A stretch of 22,474 nucleotides of DNA from Phallusia fumigata (Eukaryota; Chordata; Ascidiacea; Phlebobranchia; Ascidiidae): positions 1 to 22,474 of the forward strand of contig QXVZ01005930.1 of the NCBI GenBank assembly GCA_008931825.1, in the 5' to 3' direction. A program made the translations under genes and the position numbers. The notes beneath the pieces are model-generated. The model ran no database searches and had not been told where the DNA came from. It was given only the letters and a program-made list of their open reading frames with translations. This document shows, one piece after another, positions 10,359 to 20,777 of this stretch; positions within the stretch are counted from its first letter, which is position 1, and the number at the start of each line of letters is the position of its first letter.

Positions 10359-10400
10359 ACCCTTAGTCGAACTTCTGATAAAAGTTTTGTTTAATCAAAA

Positions 10401-13400
10401 ATGTCACAGAAAACATACAACAACAGCAAGGATGACGAGGCAATAAAAGAGAAATATTCGCGACGGATGGAAGAAGCGAAACTAGACATTGCTCGCGAAA
10501 AAGAAGTTCGTGAAGTGATTGAGAATTCTCACATTGCGCTTTTGTCACGAGTTCATGATATGGAAGAGGCAATCACTCATGAAAGAAACCAGGTGTGTCC
10601 TTTTTTTCTGCAGATCGTTTTTTTGTCGAGTGTTGCTTTGTTTCTTTGTCATTTTTGTCTTTGGGTGTAAAACAGCACCTGAATGCGTCATGCTCACAAT
10701 GAGTCCCCTCCCTCGCACACCCACCTTTTTGCAGTTCCGATGAATCATTTTTATTCGTCTTTTTCATTTTTTTAACCCATTGGGTTCAATGGGTCGGAGC
10801 GATTCCATTCAAATTTCTTGCTCAGGGAAACACAAGTGACCAAGACGGGATTAGAACCTACAACCTTGCGAGCACAAGACAGTTGTGCTAACCACTTGGC
10901 CATTGGTGGATTTTTGGCCTTGTATTGTGACATTTTTGGATGGTAATAAGGAGTAAAGATGCATGGTTATTTTTTGGGGGGTGGATTTTACGTTGCCTTG
11001 CCACAACCTTAGTGTTATGCCTCAAGTGAAGTTACTGACTGAAGCCATTACCAAACTGGGCCTGGGTCAAAGCCTGTTCATAATTTCCTAACATAAAATT
11101 TGGTTTTGATCCAAGGTTGAGCATTTGTCAGAGGAAAACAAGCGATTACGAGAAACAAACACCAACTACCTGAAGCAATCAACTGACTGGACAGAAAAAG
11201 CTGGTAACATGGAAATCATATTAACGTCGTTTAAAAAAGAACTTGACGCCAAAGAAGAAGCAATAAGAAGGTAAAAATTTACCCGAGCACAAAAATTAAC
11301 AATGAACTAGGAATTTGTTTTACAAAATCTTTAATCTTTTCACCTGTTTATGTCATTTAAAAAATAGGAAAAATCATTTATTACTTTTATTTGCATAAAG
11401 TTGCAAATAAATACTCATTTTACATGTAGCACAACTTTTTTTGTCATTCACAAAAAATTTCGAAAATTGTAAATTCTGTTTTGTTCTTGGCACCACACTT
11501 TTGTTAGATATTCAACACAATTACACTATTTTATTGATATTGAATCAAATCAAAACTTGCCTTACATGGACTGACTTGCAGTAAGGTACAGGTTGAAAAA
11601 ATCCAGTTTGCAGCAATTTTATTGATGTGATATATTTATGTTTCAGCCTGTTGCTATCTTGGGTGCTTAAGGCGGTTGTAGGGCAGATTATTATGTGCAT
11701 TAAATAATCTATTATTGCCGAATGTTTCGAAACCAATAGGCTCATAGAAGTAAAGTATTTAAAAATACTTGATGTTTTATAGATTGGTTGAGGAACAACA
11801 ACAAAATGAAAAGGAAAGTTATGAGCTTGCAACAAAGCAAGCCTCTCTTAACAAGGAGCTGAAACAATGCAACGTACTTCTCGATGCTCAAAAGGTGCGA
11901 TGTAATTTGTGTGTAATGTTGCTGTTCACTAGCAAATCTGGAACATGGACTTAAAAACCCGAAAAAACTGAACCTAAATAAATAGGGGTTCAAATATTGA
12001 CTAAAACTTTGAGCCATCTTTTTGTTATGAGCTGTTTTTTATTGGTCTCTGTTTTAAAGTGTACTGGTACTTTACCATACAAAGAGAGACCAAAAATCTA
12101 TGCTGTCCTAAAATGTTTCCTTTCAAACAGGCTGCTTTTACCCAACTAGAGGCAGAAAACTGCAAACTCCAGTCTGCTCTTGAGGAGGAGAAGGTGAGGA
12201 GTGAGGAGCTGGAGGAGAGGAGCAAACAACTGAACAAGCAAGATGCTGAACTGAAACTGGAAAAAGAAATAAAACAACGGAGCATCGAAGAACGACTTAA
12301 ATCTGAAATGAGACAGGTAAACATGTGAAGCAATCCAGGTGATTTTAAATATTTCATCATATACTTAAGTGCACCAAAGTAGTTTTATCAATATTGTAAG
12401 CTCCATTAAAAACATTGAGTCTGATTTATTCTGATTTAATTGAGTATAAATGTCGGCTTTCAATTGTTTGAAATTGTTTAGGGCTTAATAAATGGACTTT
12501 GAATGCAGCCTAATGTAAAACATCACTGTCAGAAAACTTGTATGCGGTGAATACATTGTATTGCAAACATTTCCACCAAAGTCCATTGTGTTTTTAACAC
12601 ACTTTACTTTACTCTAGATGTAATGGTTTTTCTTTCCTTAGAAGATTTGTAGCATATTTTGTTTTTCGGGGGCACTTTGTATTTTAGTGTTTTAATAGTT
12701 TAGCCAGCCAAAATGACCTAATCTTGCTAACAATCAACGAAATTTTTCTTACAAGCCATTTTGTTCCATATCAACGCCCAAACTGGTAAAGGTAATCCTT
12801 AAAATCAGAACCTTCCTCATTTTCTGTGTGGCAAGGACATAGTAAATGTGGTGTGTATCTTAATAAATCAAAGGGTTTGGGATTGGTTGGGATTGGTAAG
12901 TTTGATGAAATTCTTTTTACCAGGCTGTAAACAAAGTAAAGAGAAAAGCTGATGATGCCGAGACGAGGATCAAGATGCTGGAGGAGTGCATCAAGAAGCA
13001 GGAGACGGTTTTAAGACAAAAAGAATCAGAGTTTGAATCTAAAGAGAAGGAAGCTGACAGAATTCTGTTTGAAGAAAGAAAAGTATGAAATTTGTTTTTT
13101 GGGGGGAAAAAAAGCTAAATTCAACTTTGCACCTCAGGGAATGGCCAAACCTGTCAACCAGTTTCTTTTTAGAACCACTTGACCAGCGTTTCCCAAACTT
13201 TTTCTGATTACATACCCGTTCTGTCAACACATATAACCTTAAAAATTGCCTGACGTATTTGATATATAATCTAATGAGACAAAATTGGTAACAAATACAC
13301 ACAAAGAAATAGTGAATGGAAATGCAAGAATTTATAGCAAGAAACAGTGAATAAAAACCATAGGTTTTGATGTACTACCTGAAAGACCTTTGCGTGCAAC

Positions 13401-16400
13401 AGATTGGAAACAACTATAACAGCACAAACTGTTTTCAACAAATTCAAAATTCTAAAACTCAAGGCAACAAATTTCTTGCATTGGCAGAAAACAGACCAAG
13501 TTATCAAGGAACGCGACCAAGCAATAAAGTCCCGAGAAAGTCTCATGAAGGATTTAAACAAAGCAGCAAGCGACATAAACCGCGAAAAAGAATATTTGCA
13601 ACAACAACTCGAAGAAGCAAAGGTAATGATTTTGTAATGACACACTCAACCATTGGCATCGATTTTTTAGCAAATTCTTTTTTGTGTTGAGCGGTGAAAT
13701 GATCAAATTCAAGCAGTCTGACATGTGATCAAATTACGCAATGTACTCCTTGCTTATATTATCGTACATATAGCCCAAGAGACGCACCAAATGGAACTTT
13801 TTCATGCGTTGTTTAATAAACAAATAGAAATTTGTGTCACTGTTTGGTAAGAACAAATCTTTAGGAAGTCCTTGTGTCGATGCAAGCACCATACATTTTC
13901 AAAGCAAGAATATTATAACAAATTTAAGAAATTTATGGAGTGGCAGCAAAGACTGTTTATAATTGCTGCCACCCACAAAGTTTCCAATGGGGTGGCCATC
14001 ACCCTGTGAATTGGTGCCTATGTACGTTACTACAATTCACATTAGCTGTTGTGGTTTGGTTTGATCGGCTTTGATACGACAAAGACATGGTTGTGGGATT
14101 AGGTCTGCTGGTAAGAACACATTTTGTAAATCAAAAATTTTGATTGTGTTGGTAAGGTGCTTTATGCAAGGCGCATTGGGGGCAATAATTTTGGATTGAT
14201 TACCAAAAGTCGAAGATAAAAAACCTTTCCAATCCTTAATGGGAATTAAAATGTGCAAATTCATGGTTGGTGGTTTTTGTTCAGAAAACACAAGAACATA
14301 TGCTTTATTTAACTCAAACTACACGACAAAATTTCATTGATTTGGAAACAGATTTAGGGGTAAAAAAAGTCTTAAAAGATTTTTTAAATCCTTTTTCAGT
14401 TGGAACAGGATGTCACTTTGAAAGAAAAACAACAACTTGAAAACGAGAATCATCGCCTAATGGATCGAATCTCATCAGTTGAACACCAGGAGGCAGCATA
14501 CAGCCGTGCACAGGATCTTGCGGCAGCTGCAAACTCGGCAAAAAGTCAACTTTCATATGAGAATGGAAAATTACAGGTGCCTTGTTCATTTAAGTTTGTT
14601 TTCCGTCGTGGGCAAAAAAATGCATTTATAAATAGGTTATGCATTTAATAGCTCAAGTTGCTTTGTTGTTTTTAAATTGAAAGATAGTGCTTTCAATTTA
14701 AAGGTGAAAAGGCCTAACATAATTCTGCATGATATTAATTGTACAGGAAACTTGGCTAATCCGACAAATATATTTAAAATTTTTCAGAGTCCAGATTAAC
14801 AGAGGTTTCTTTTTTCTTTTTGATAAAAAAACAGTAAATAGCATTGTTTTGATAAGCTGGTAAGACTATATGTTGTTGTTAAGCATTTAAAAAGTGAGGT
14901 TGCTAAATGTCATTTATTCTATCAAATATGTTTATTTTGTGATTCCTAATTAGCTAAAGTGAGGTGGTCAGTGTCAACAGAAAGGCATACAATGCCTAGG
15001 TCTGATCCACATTGAAAATATGCAAACTCAAAATCTTTTAACTTAGACACGGGTCGAACAACTGGAGGAGGAACTGCGCTCTTTAGCCTCAGTGCAGTCG
15101 CAAGTCGTGCAGCTTCGGGCAACCAACCGTGCTTTGGAACAAAAGTATTCACAAATGTCGAGCGAGCTTGCATCAAGTCGTGTGGACTCAGGAAGAACCA
15201 ATGCTCATATTAAGCAGGTATATTGTGTTAATTTTTTAGAGACGAGTGGCCTGTTTGGTTGAGCACTGTGTATCTTTATATAAGTACTCAGCACTCAGAT
15301 TATTGTGATGTCACACACTATGACATGTCAATGATTTGTGTTCTTTCAAACTAAACTTTCAACCTTCGACTTTTCAAAGACTTCAATTTGAATAAAAAAC
15401 TCGCTCCTTCAAATTTTCAAGTCGTAATTCGCACTTGTCCAAAACCTTTGCTCATAAATATGCGATGTTCAGGAAATTTAGGCCGAAAAAAGTTGCGCAA
15501 CGTGAAAACGTTTTGAAATGCAAATAAGCAAAGGGCACAATTGGTGGATCAAGGTTGAACGCGCTGCAGCTACAATATCACAATCGACATTTTGTGGTGG
15601 AGACTCAGTTAACATAAGTTGCCTTTAGAGTGCCAAAAAATGGCATAATAAACCAGTTATTCAACCTTTTTGGACCTTGGACTAAGCATAACTATTCGAG
15701 GACGGAATGATAATGCAAAGTAATGAAACAGTAAATTTAACATTAAGAACAAATTATCAATGCAGAAAGGTGGTGTTGTGTAACAAAAGTGAAGAAAAAA
15801 GGGGGGAAAATACAGAAAGTTACATGGATTTTGGTGTGGTTTTGTGAAGTTAAAATATTTTTGTGTGTCTTGAGGTGGTCGTCGACTCGCAACAAAGGGT
15901 GTATGAACTCTTCTTAAACTCACTCTGATTACTTTGCAGCTCCAAAGTGGGATGTCACGAAAAGAAGCCGATTTCAATCTTGCTATTGCTGCGAGAGATG
16001 AGGCCATCAAGGAAAAAGAAGCCGCTCTAGCCCAAGTTGATGCCGTAAAAGTAAGAAACCTCCAATATATTGTAAACAAATATAAATGATATGCATACTG
16101 GGATCTGTCTGAAAGTTTTCATACAGGCCAATGATAACGGAACACTCATATATGTAATCACATGAGGTCAGGTCTGCAAATAGTGTCATACAGGGTTACA
16201 AAACCGTAGGGAGTCGGTGGTTTTGAAAGGAGTTTGACTCGGAGCCGGAATTTTTTTATCCGCTTTCAAATCCTTATGTCCAACTAATCCTTTATAGCCG
16301 ATTTTTCATAATTAAGCAATGTTGCTAAGTTTTTTTGACGCAAACCTTTGGCAGGTGTTGGCATTGTTTTTAGGTCATTTTTTTATCGAGTTTTTTCTAT

Positions 16401-19177
16401 TTTGTCAAAAATTCACTTCTTTTAGCCTTTAAACTGATGACTTTAAGTGCTCAGACTTCTAAGAACAGTAAGAGTCAGAGTTGGAATCCAAGTAATACTA
16501 GGAGTTGAAGTCAGGCTTTATATCTCCGACTCCGCAACCCTGATGTTATACTGAATCAGAGTCGGCCATAGCAAGCCTTGTGAACTGTTATTCATATCAT
16601 GAACAAAACTGATCTCAAACTGCAAGTTTTGTTTAAATTAAATTATTCAATGCAAAGACACGACAAATGCTGTTGTCATCTTGTTTGTTGAAAGTAGAAA
16701 ATGTTTTACACACAAGTACTGCCTTGCATATTATTCTGAGATTATTTGAAACTGTGAATTGTGTGCCTAAATTTTAATCCTTTTTTGTTAATGTATCATT
16801 TCTTTTTGTAGGAGCAGGAAAGAATTCGTTCATCGCAATTGCAACGCGATTTTAACAGTTGCCGGGCTGATAACGAGCGGTTGTCATCGACAGTAAACGA
16901 AATAGCGAGTCGTCTGTCGCATGCCCAGGAAAAGTTGAATGAAGTGCAATCCCTGCTGGGAAGAAAAGATGCTCAAGTCTCAGCCCTTCTCGATGAAAGG
17001 TGATACAAAAGNAAAAAACCAGCAGCGCAACCGAAAATAAACTAAAGGTTAGAACTTTAGGTTGGATGTCGATAATGTCTGCTTATTGCTACAAATTAGT
17101 TATGACATAAAGTAGTGATTTTTTACCTTTTATGTCATGACCCACAAAAATGGTTTTATCTAATCGGCGCTCTTCGAGCAGCAGGGTGGCAAAAGACCCT
17201 TGGGTCACCTTGTCAGCCACCCCTAACTTCGAGGCCTGTTAAGATGCTTTAAACAAAAACATTTAATACCAAAGCATATTTAAACAAAGAACCACCATAT
17301 TTATCTTTAAGCATTAATGTTGACAGGTAGGGCTGGATCATCCATTAAGCAAAAAAGCACATGCCTGGAGTATTAAGGGAAAGGGGGACACCACAGAAGC
17401 TTTTCATAACCAAATTTACAGTGACGTTGTAGTATTTAAACAAATCACCAACTCGGGGTCATGACCCACAACTGAAAAGTTAAAATTTTAAGCTTTTGGA
17501 TGTTAAAAAACATCTGTGTTTGCCGTCTATTTTTGTCGGAGGTCCCCAAAACTCAGTTGGAAAGGTGGTGATTTTGTCCAATACTTATGTGTCTTTTGTT
17601 TTAGGAAATTGACAGTGAACTCGAAAGTCTGGAGAAAACCAAACTAAGCTACATCAAGAAAAATGAAGAGCAAGCAACTGTAATCGCAACTTTCAACTCT
17701 GAGGTAAAAACATGTTAGCTTGGGTGAAATCACAATAAGATTAAACAGTTTTTTCAACTTTTGTGTATCTTATTGAGTTTTTATATGAGTGTTTTGAGTT
17801 TTGACATTATATTACATAGAATTTCGCAGCACAGTTTAATGGCAAGTTACTCAGGTTTTCTCTGTCCATCTTTAGTTAAATAAATGTTTTAGTTCAACCC
17901 AAAAGTTATGCACTTTCTGTGGTAATAAATGGTGCAAAACCTAATGCTTGAAAGGGCATATTTGGCCAACAAAAACTACTTTAGATAAGGAGATACAAGT
18001 TAGTACGTGAATGTAAAACATTTTCATTGTTTCAACAAATGCTCTTGTCATTATCAGAAGTACTGGTTGTATCTTCTATTTGAGATTTTGAAACTGTGAA
18101 TTATGAACCAAATGCTGTGTATGAAAACTGAATACTCCCACAAAATAGAGTTCTTGTTTTGTCTTTGGCATTATTCTACTTTCAACTGCAGGTATCATCA
18201 CTAAAAGATGACATCGCCGCGCTGAGTCATGCACAAATGATTGCTCGGGAAACTTCAGTGAAATTAGAGGAGCAAGTCAACAAAGAAAGGGCAGAAAAGG
18301 AACTCCTAATTGCAAAAATTAAGGCAAGTTTTCAAAAAAATGCAGGTCTTACAAGCATTGCTTACAGTAGGGGTGTCAAAACATTTTGTAATGAGGGCCA
18401 ATTTAATCGGGTAAAGACGCCCACAGGCCAGCATTGTTTTTTCTGAAGTTGTTAACTATAAATCTAGTGCGCAAGTACACATCTTCACAACGATCTTATC
18501 AGCTTTATTGGATTTGTGTTGCATTACTAATTTGTACTCTCTCTTCTTGCTGATAAATAAGGTTCCAATAAAATTAACGTTGCAATTCGCTTGAACCGAA
18601 AAAGCCTAATCTAAAGTTTGGCAGTACTTGTGCCAAACAGTTTTAAACCACAGTCGTGGGCCACATAAAATCTTTCTGCGACCGCAATTGACATGCAGGC
18701 CGTGCTTTGGAAACCCAAAATTATTTTAGAAAAAGTTACCTGCTTTTTTTCTGACAAACGCAGCTTATATTTAACACAAGTTTAAGCTGCAAAGACTTAA
18801 CACAGTGTTCAAGGTTTTGTTCTCTTTAGTCACTAGATGGCGCCTTGAAACATGCGATATCAGAGAAACAGAGTGCAGACGAGAAACTGCGAAAAGTGCA
18901 AATTGAATCAATTCATGTTCAACAAAATCTGCAGGTGAATTAGTGCTTACTTTTTGCTGAAACTCCAGTGACAAGCAACTAATTTTTTGTTTGGGTAAAG
19001 GGAAATTAAACATTAATTCATTTTTATTTATCTTATCCAAAGCAGTTTTTTTATAGTTTTTGTGATTTACATGTTTACACCTTTTTACAGCAAGCCCAAA
19101 CCTGGTTTAAGGACAAATTTGAAGTTCTGCAGAACGAAATTTCAACACAGAATGGAGATCGAGTCCCCTTTGTCTGA
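10401..19177 (+). CDS. Long coiled-coil protein, 14 exons, about 665 aa
   Basis: Function not recognised. Exons: 10401-10592, 11116-11270, 11783-11894, 12131-12316, 12924-13082, 13488-13622, 14400-14576, 15047-15217, 15940-16050, 16812-16999, 17616-17703, 18192-18323, 18830-18934, 19091-19177 (stop TGA 19175-19177). Nearly all boundaries are phase 0; two junctions are phase 2 (after 11270 and 16999). The protein is almost wholly Glu/Lys/Gln/Leu-rich heptad coil with no membrane segment or catalytic motif. Landmarks: EKEVREVIENSHIALLSRVH (exon 1), WTEKAGNMEIILTSFKKELD (exon 2), ETRIKMLEECIKKQETVLRQ (exon 5), QAQTWFKDKFEVLQNEI (last exon). The region after exon 1's start resembles my memory of part of human CCDC150, but that is tentative. 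Exon 11 needs the second AG (17615) rather than the first (17604) to stay in frame. The intron after 18323 has a GC donor. ATG 10401 may itself be a splice acceptor region (see 9578-9622). Confidence 0.8.
10774..10909 (-). mobile_element. tRNA-derived SINE copy in coiled-coil intron 1
   Basis: On the minus strand a box A-like TGGCCAAGTGG (10892-10902) is followed about 44 bases later by a box B-like GGTTCTAATCC (10848-10858). After that comes a tail that includes CACTTGTGTTTCCCTGAGCA. The tail is shared with the copy at 20355-20484. It has the RNA polymerase III promoter layout of a tRNA head fused to an unrelated body. It is not a functional tRNA, because no acceptor stem pairs. Confidence 0.75.
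11271..11782 (+). other. Coiled-coil gene intron 2, non-coding
   Basis: AT-rich intron from AGAAG|gtaaaa to gttttatag, phase 2. No exon or repeat edge was recognised. Confidence 0.6.
12317..12923 (+). other. Coiled-coil gene intron 4, non-coding
   Basis: The donor is GACAG|gtaaac and the acceptor is tttttaccag. AT-rich sequence without a supported exon or mobile element. Confidence 0.6.
13179..13260 (+). mobile_element. Possible hAT-like repeat fragment
   Basis: The stretch starting CAGCGTTTCCCAAACTTTTT resembles hAT-type termini common in animal genomes. No matching inverted end or target duplication was found within the intron, so this would be a fragment. The evidence is motif resemblance only. 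Confidence 0.3.
13623..14399 (+). other. Coiled-coil gene intron 6, non-coding
   Basis: The donor is AAG|gtaatg and the acceptor is tttttcag. A GC-richer patch at 13940-14040 (GCTGCCACCC, GGGGTGGCCATCACC) looks unlike its surroundings and could be an old repeat. No boundary could be defined. Confidence 0.5.
14577..15046 (+). other. Coiled-coil gene intron 7, non-coding
   Basis: AT-rich intron from TACAG|gtgcct to ttaacttag. Nothing further was recognised. Confidence 0.6.
15218..15939 (+). other. Coiled-coil gene intron 8, non-coding
   Basis: The intron runs from AGCAG|gtatat to actttgcag. At 15650 the stretch CCAGTTATTCAACCTTTTTG resembles a decayed hAT-like terminus, but no partner end was found. 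No exon was seen. Confidence 0.5.
16191..16543. mobile_element. hAT-type MITE in coiled-coil intron 9, 353 bp
   Basis: The left end is CAGGGTTACAAAACCGTAGG and the right end is CTCCGACTCCGCAACCCTG, so the terminal inverted repeat begins CAGGGTT(A/G)C with an AGTCGG block shared further in. The flanking 8-mers GTGTCATA (16183-16190) and ATGTTATA (16544-16551) agree at 6 of 8 bases and look like an aged target duplication. Repeated GAGTC/GGAGT motifs fill the interior. No coding capacity. Confidence 0.75.
17012..17012. other. N: unresolved base or contig join
   Basis: A single N lies 13 bases after the exon 10 donor of the coiled-coil gene, where the splice phase also needs attention. It may mark missing intron sequence. 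Confidence 0.6.
17111..17485. mobile_element. Degenerate hAT-like MITE in coiled-coil intron 10
   Basis: The left side reads AGTAGTGATTTTTTACC followed by GTCATGACCCACAA. The right side carries GGGGTCATGACCCACAACTG before the homology fades. This resembles hAT elements that begin CAGTGGTTCTCAACC and carry a GGTCATGACC palindrome near both ends. The ends are worn, no target duplication was recognised, and the limits are approximate. Confidence 0.45.
18324..18829 (+). other. GC-AG intron 12 of the coiled-coil gene
   Basis: The donor is ATTAAG|gcaagt and the acceptor is tctctttag. Both flanking exons are phase 0, and the join gives LIAKIK-SLDGALKHA. This is the second GC donor in the window. 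The intron also contains the MITE-like sequence at 18369-18716. Confidence 0.75.
18369..18716. mobile_element. Degenerate hAT-like MITE in coiled-coil intron 12
   Basis: The left end AGGGGTGTCAAAACATTTTG with GAGGGCC, and the right end GGCCGTGCTTTGGAAACCC, look like worn versions of a GGGGTSTCAAA terminus with subterminal GGGCC, as in the element at 4266-4793. No target duplication was found. The limits are approximate. Confidence 0.45.
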
Positions 19178-19432
19178 TCAAATAAGTTTTATTATCCAAA
19201 TGAAGCCATTTTTGTGTTTTTTCACGAAATGGTGTCATTCAAAACCTGGTGTTATGGGGTTAGGAAATTTTTTTTGTTTTTATTGTATTATGTCAGAAAA
19301 ATACGGAGTTTTAAGTCCAATGAATCTGCTCTTTTAAAAATATAATATGAATATTTTCAAAAATGCAATTGTTTACTGATTGTTTTCCAGAGGGGAACGT
19401 AAAAAAATATGTCTTCAAAAAGTGATGAATAT

Positions 19433-19438
19433 AATAAA
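19433..19438 (+). terminator. Candidate polyadenylation signal, coiled-coil gene
   Basis: AATAAA lies about 255 bases after the TGA stop, in an A-rich stretch. It is the first canonical hexamer seen downstream on this strand. Confidence 0.5.
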
Positions 19439-19949
19439 ATAATTTCTCTCTGAAATTAGAAAATTATAAACTGTGTAATCGCATATCTTTGAAATCACAA
19501 AGAGAATGGATACTATTTCACATGATGTTTAATATGGTATCAAGTATGTTTGATGTCAACTATTAGAGCTTCTGCTATTTGCATAACTTGCTGGATCATT
19601 GGTTTCATTGGCCTAATGCTGGTCCTATGGGATTTCGTTTTTTGTGTTTATGTGTAATGTTTTGCTATCCGTATCATGACGAAATATTACTGTATTTAAC
19701 CTTTCACTGTGAATAGAGTGAGTGGAAAAACATGCCAAAATAGCAGTGGTTCTTCAACTGTTGAAAGTACTTGGGCAAAAATGGACATGTTGTGACTGTG
19801 TTTATTATTGGGTCTGGTTGTTGTGTCTTAAATTTATGGGGTTTTACTCCTCTCAGAAGTTTAGGAAACTGTGCAATGTAACTTCCACCTTGTTTGCATT
19901 GGTGCTGGTATTTTGTACAAAACAACATTTCACTGTGTTGAATACAATG
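19439..19949. other. Non-coding flank
   Basis: AT-rich sequence with no supported gene, RNA or repeat boundary between the polyadenylation hexamer and the duplicated block. Confidence 0.5.
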
Positions 19950-20181
19950 TCTGGTTGGAACCACTAACCTTATGAACTTACTCAACTTCCAACAATTGTA
20001 GACTCAAAACTGGAAAAATCTGCTTCCGTGACGGTTCAAAGTCGATTGTTCTGGTTTTAATCCAGCTCGATCTCTTTAAAATCATTAAAACAATGCATTG
20101 CATAACCCTTGAATTATTTAGCCACCAAGATGGCCTACTGGATGCACGATAGCCTTGCACACGTGTGGTTGTGGGTTCTAA
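19950..20181 (+). repeat. 232-bp duplicated block, copy 1
   Basis: Apparently identical to 20183-20414, with only the N at 20182 between the copies. Its right part (20122-20181) is the first half of a tRNA-derived SINE, cut off just before the end of box B. A break inside the SINE right next to an N points to a contig end rather than a biological tandem repeat. Confidence 0.9.
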
Positions 20182-20182
20182 N
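20182..20182. other. N: contig join between duplicated blocks
   Basis: A single N separates two apparently identical 232-bp copies, as expected when two overlapping contig ends are placed side by side without merging. Confidence 0.8.
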
Positions 20183-20414
20183 TCTGGTTGGAACCACTAA
20201 CCTTATGAACTTACTCAACTTCCAACAATTGTAGACTCAAAACTGGAAAAATCTGCTTCCGTGACGGTTCAAAGTCGATTGTTCTGGTTTTAATCCAGCT
20301 CGATCTCTTTAAAATCATTAAAACAATGCATTGCATAACCCTTGAATTATTTAGCCACCAAGATGGCCTACTGGATGCACGATAGCCTTGCACACGTGTG
20401 GTTGTGGGTTCTAA
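20183..20414 (+). repeat. 232-bp duplicated block, copy 2
   Basis: Same sequence as 19950-20181 by eye. It continues without a break into the rest of the SINE, so this copy represents the intact locus. Confidence 0.9.
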
Positions 20415-20484
20415 TCCTGTCTCAGTCGCTTGTGTTTCCCCAAGCAAGAAACCTTAGCGGCATGACTTCAACCCAGTTTAACCC
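20355..20484 (+). mobile_element. tRNA-derived SINE copy
   Basis: Box A-like TGGCCTACTGG (20364-20374) and box B-like GGTTCTAATCC (20407-20417), 43 bases apart. Then follows a body with GCTTGTGTTTCCCCAAGCAA, shared with the minus-strand copy at 10774-10909. The copies have drifted substantially, so the family is not newly active here. Confidence 0.75.
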
Positions 20485-20777
20485 AAATTGTAGTCGTCAT
20501 CTGTAATGATGCATTGAAACTGCAATGAGGTAGGTAGCTTAACTGTGGACTCATTATGAGCAAAACGCATTGAGGGTAAGGCAGACAGAAAATCACTAAT
20601 CTTGCAGGCAGCTTGGTGAGACACTATACATGACAAGCAAATGCCATTCCGTTTTTCTTTGGTTACCAAAGATTAAACTAAAACAAACAATTATGATATA
20701 TCACAGAGTAGCTGTAAAACATGTCTTGAAGTGTCAGCAAAAACAGAGGTGATTTTGCATCTGGTTACAAAACAATT

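Noticed and set aside
10848..10902. tRNA gene suggested by box A and box B motifs
   Set aside because: No acceptor-stem or anticodon-arm pairing could be drawn. The motif pair belongs to a SINE shared with 20355-20484.
12025..12360. Minus-strand Ser/Leu-rich frame
   Set aside because: Antisense of a Glu/Lys-rich coiled-coil exon, which typically yields such Ser/Leu/Phe-rich shadows.
10401..19177. Myosin heavy chain or tropomyosin identity for the coiled-coil protein
   Set aside because: No motor domain and no characteristic tail motifs. The similarity is only the general composition of heptad coils.
20211..20447. Minus-strand open frame, partly repeated at 19978-20160
   Set aside because: The shared protein arises from the 232-bp duplicated non-coding block and SINE antisense. 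It is not a gene family.
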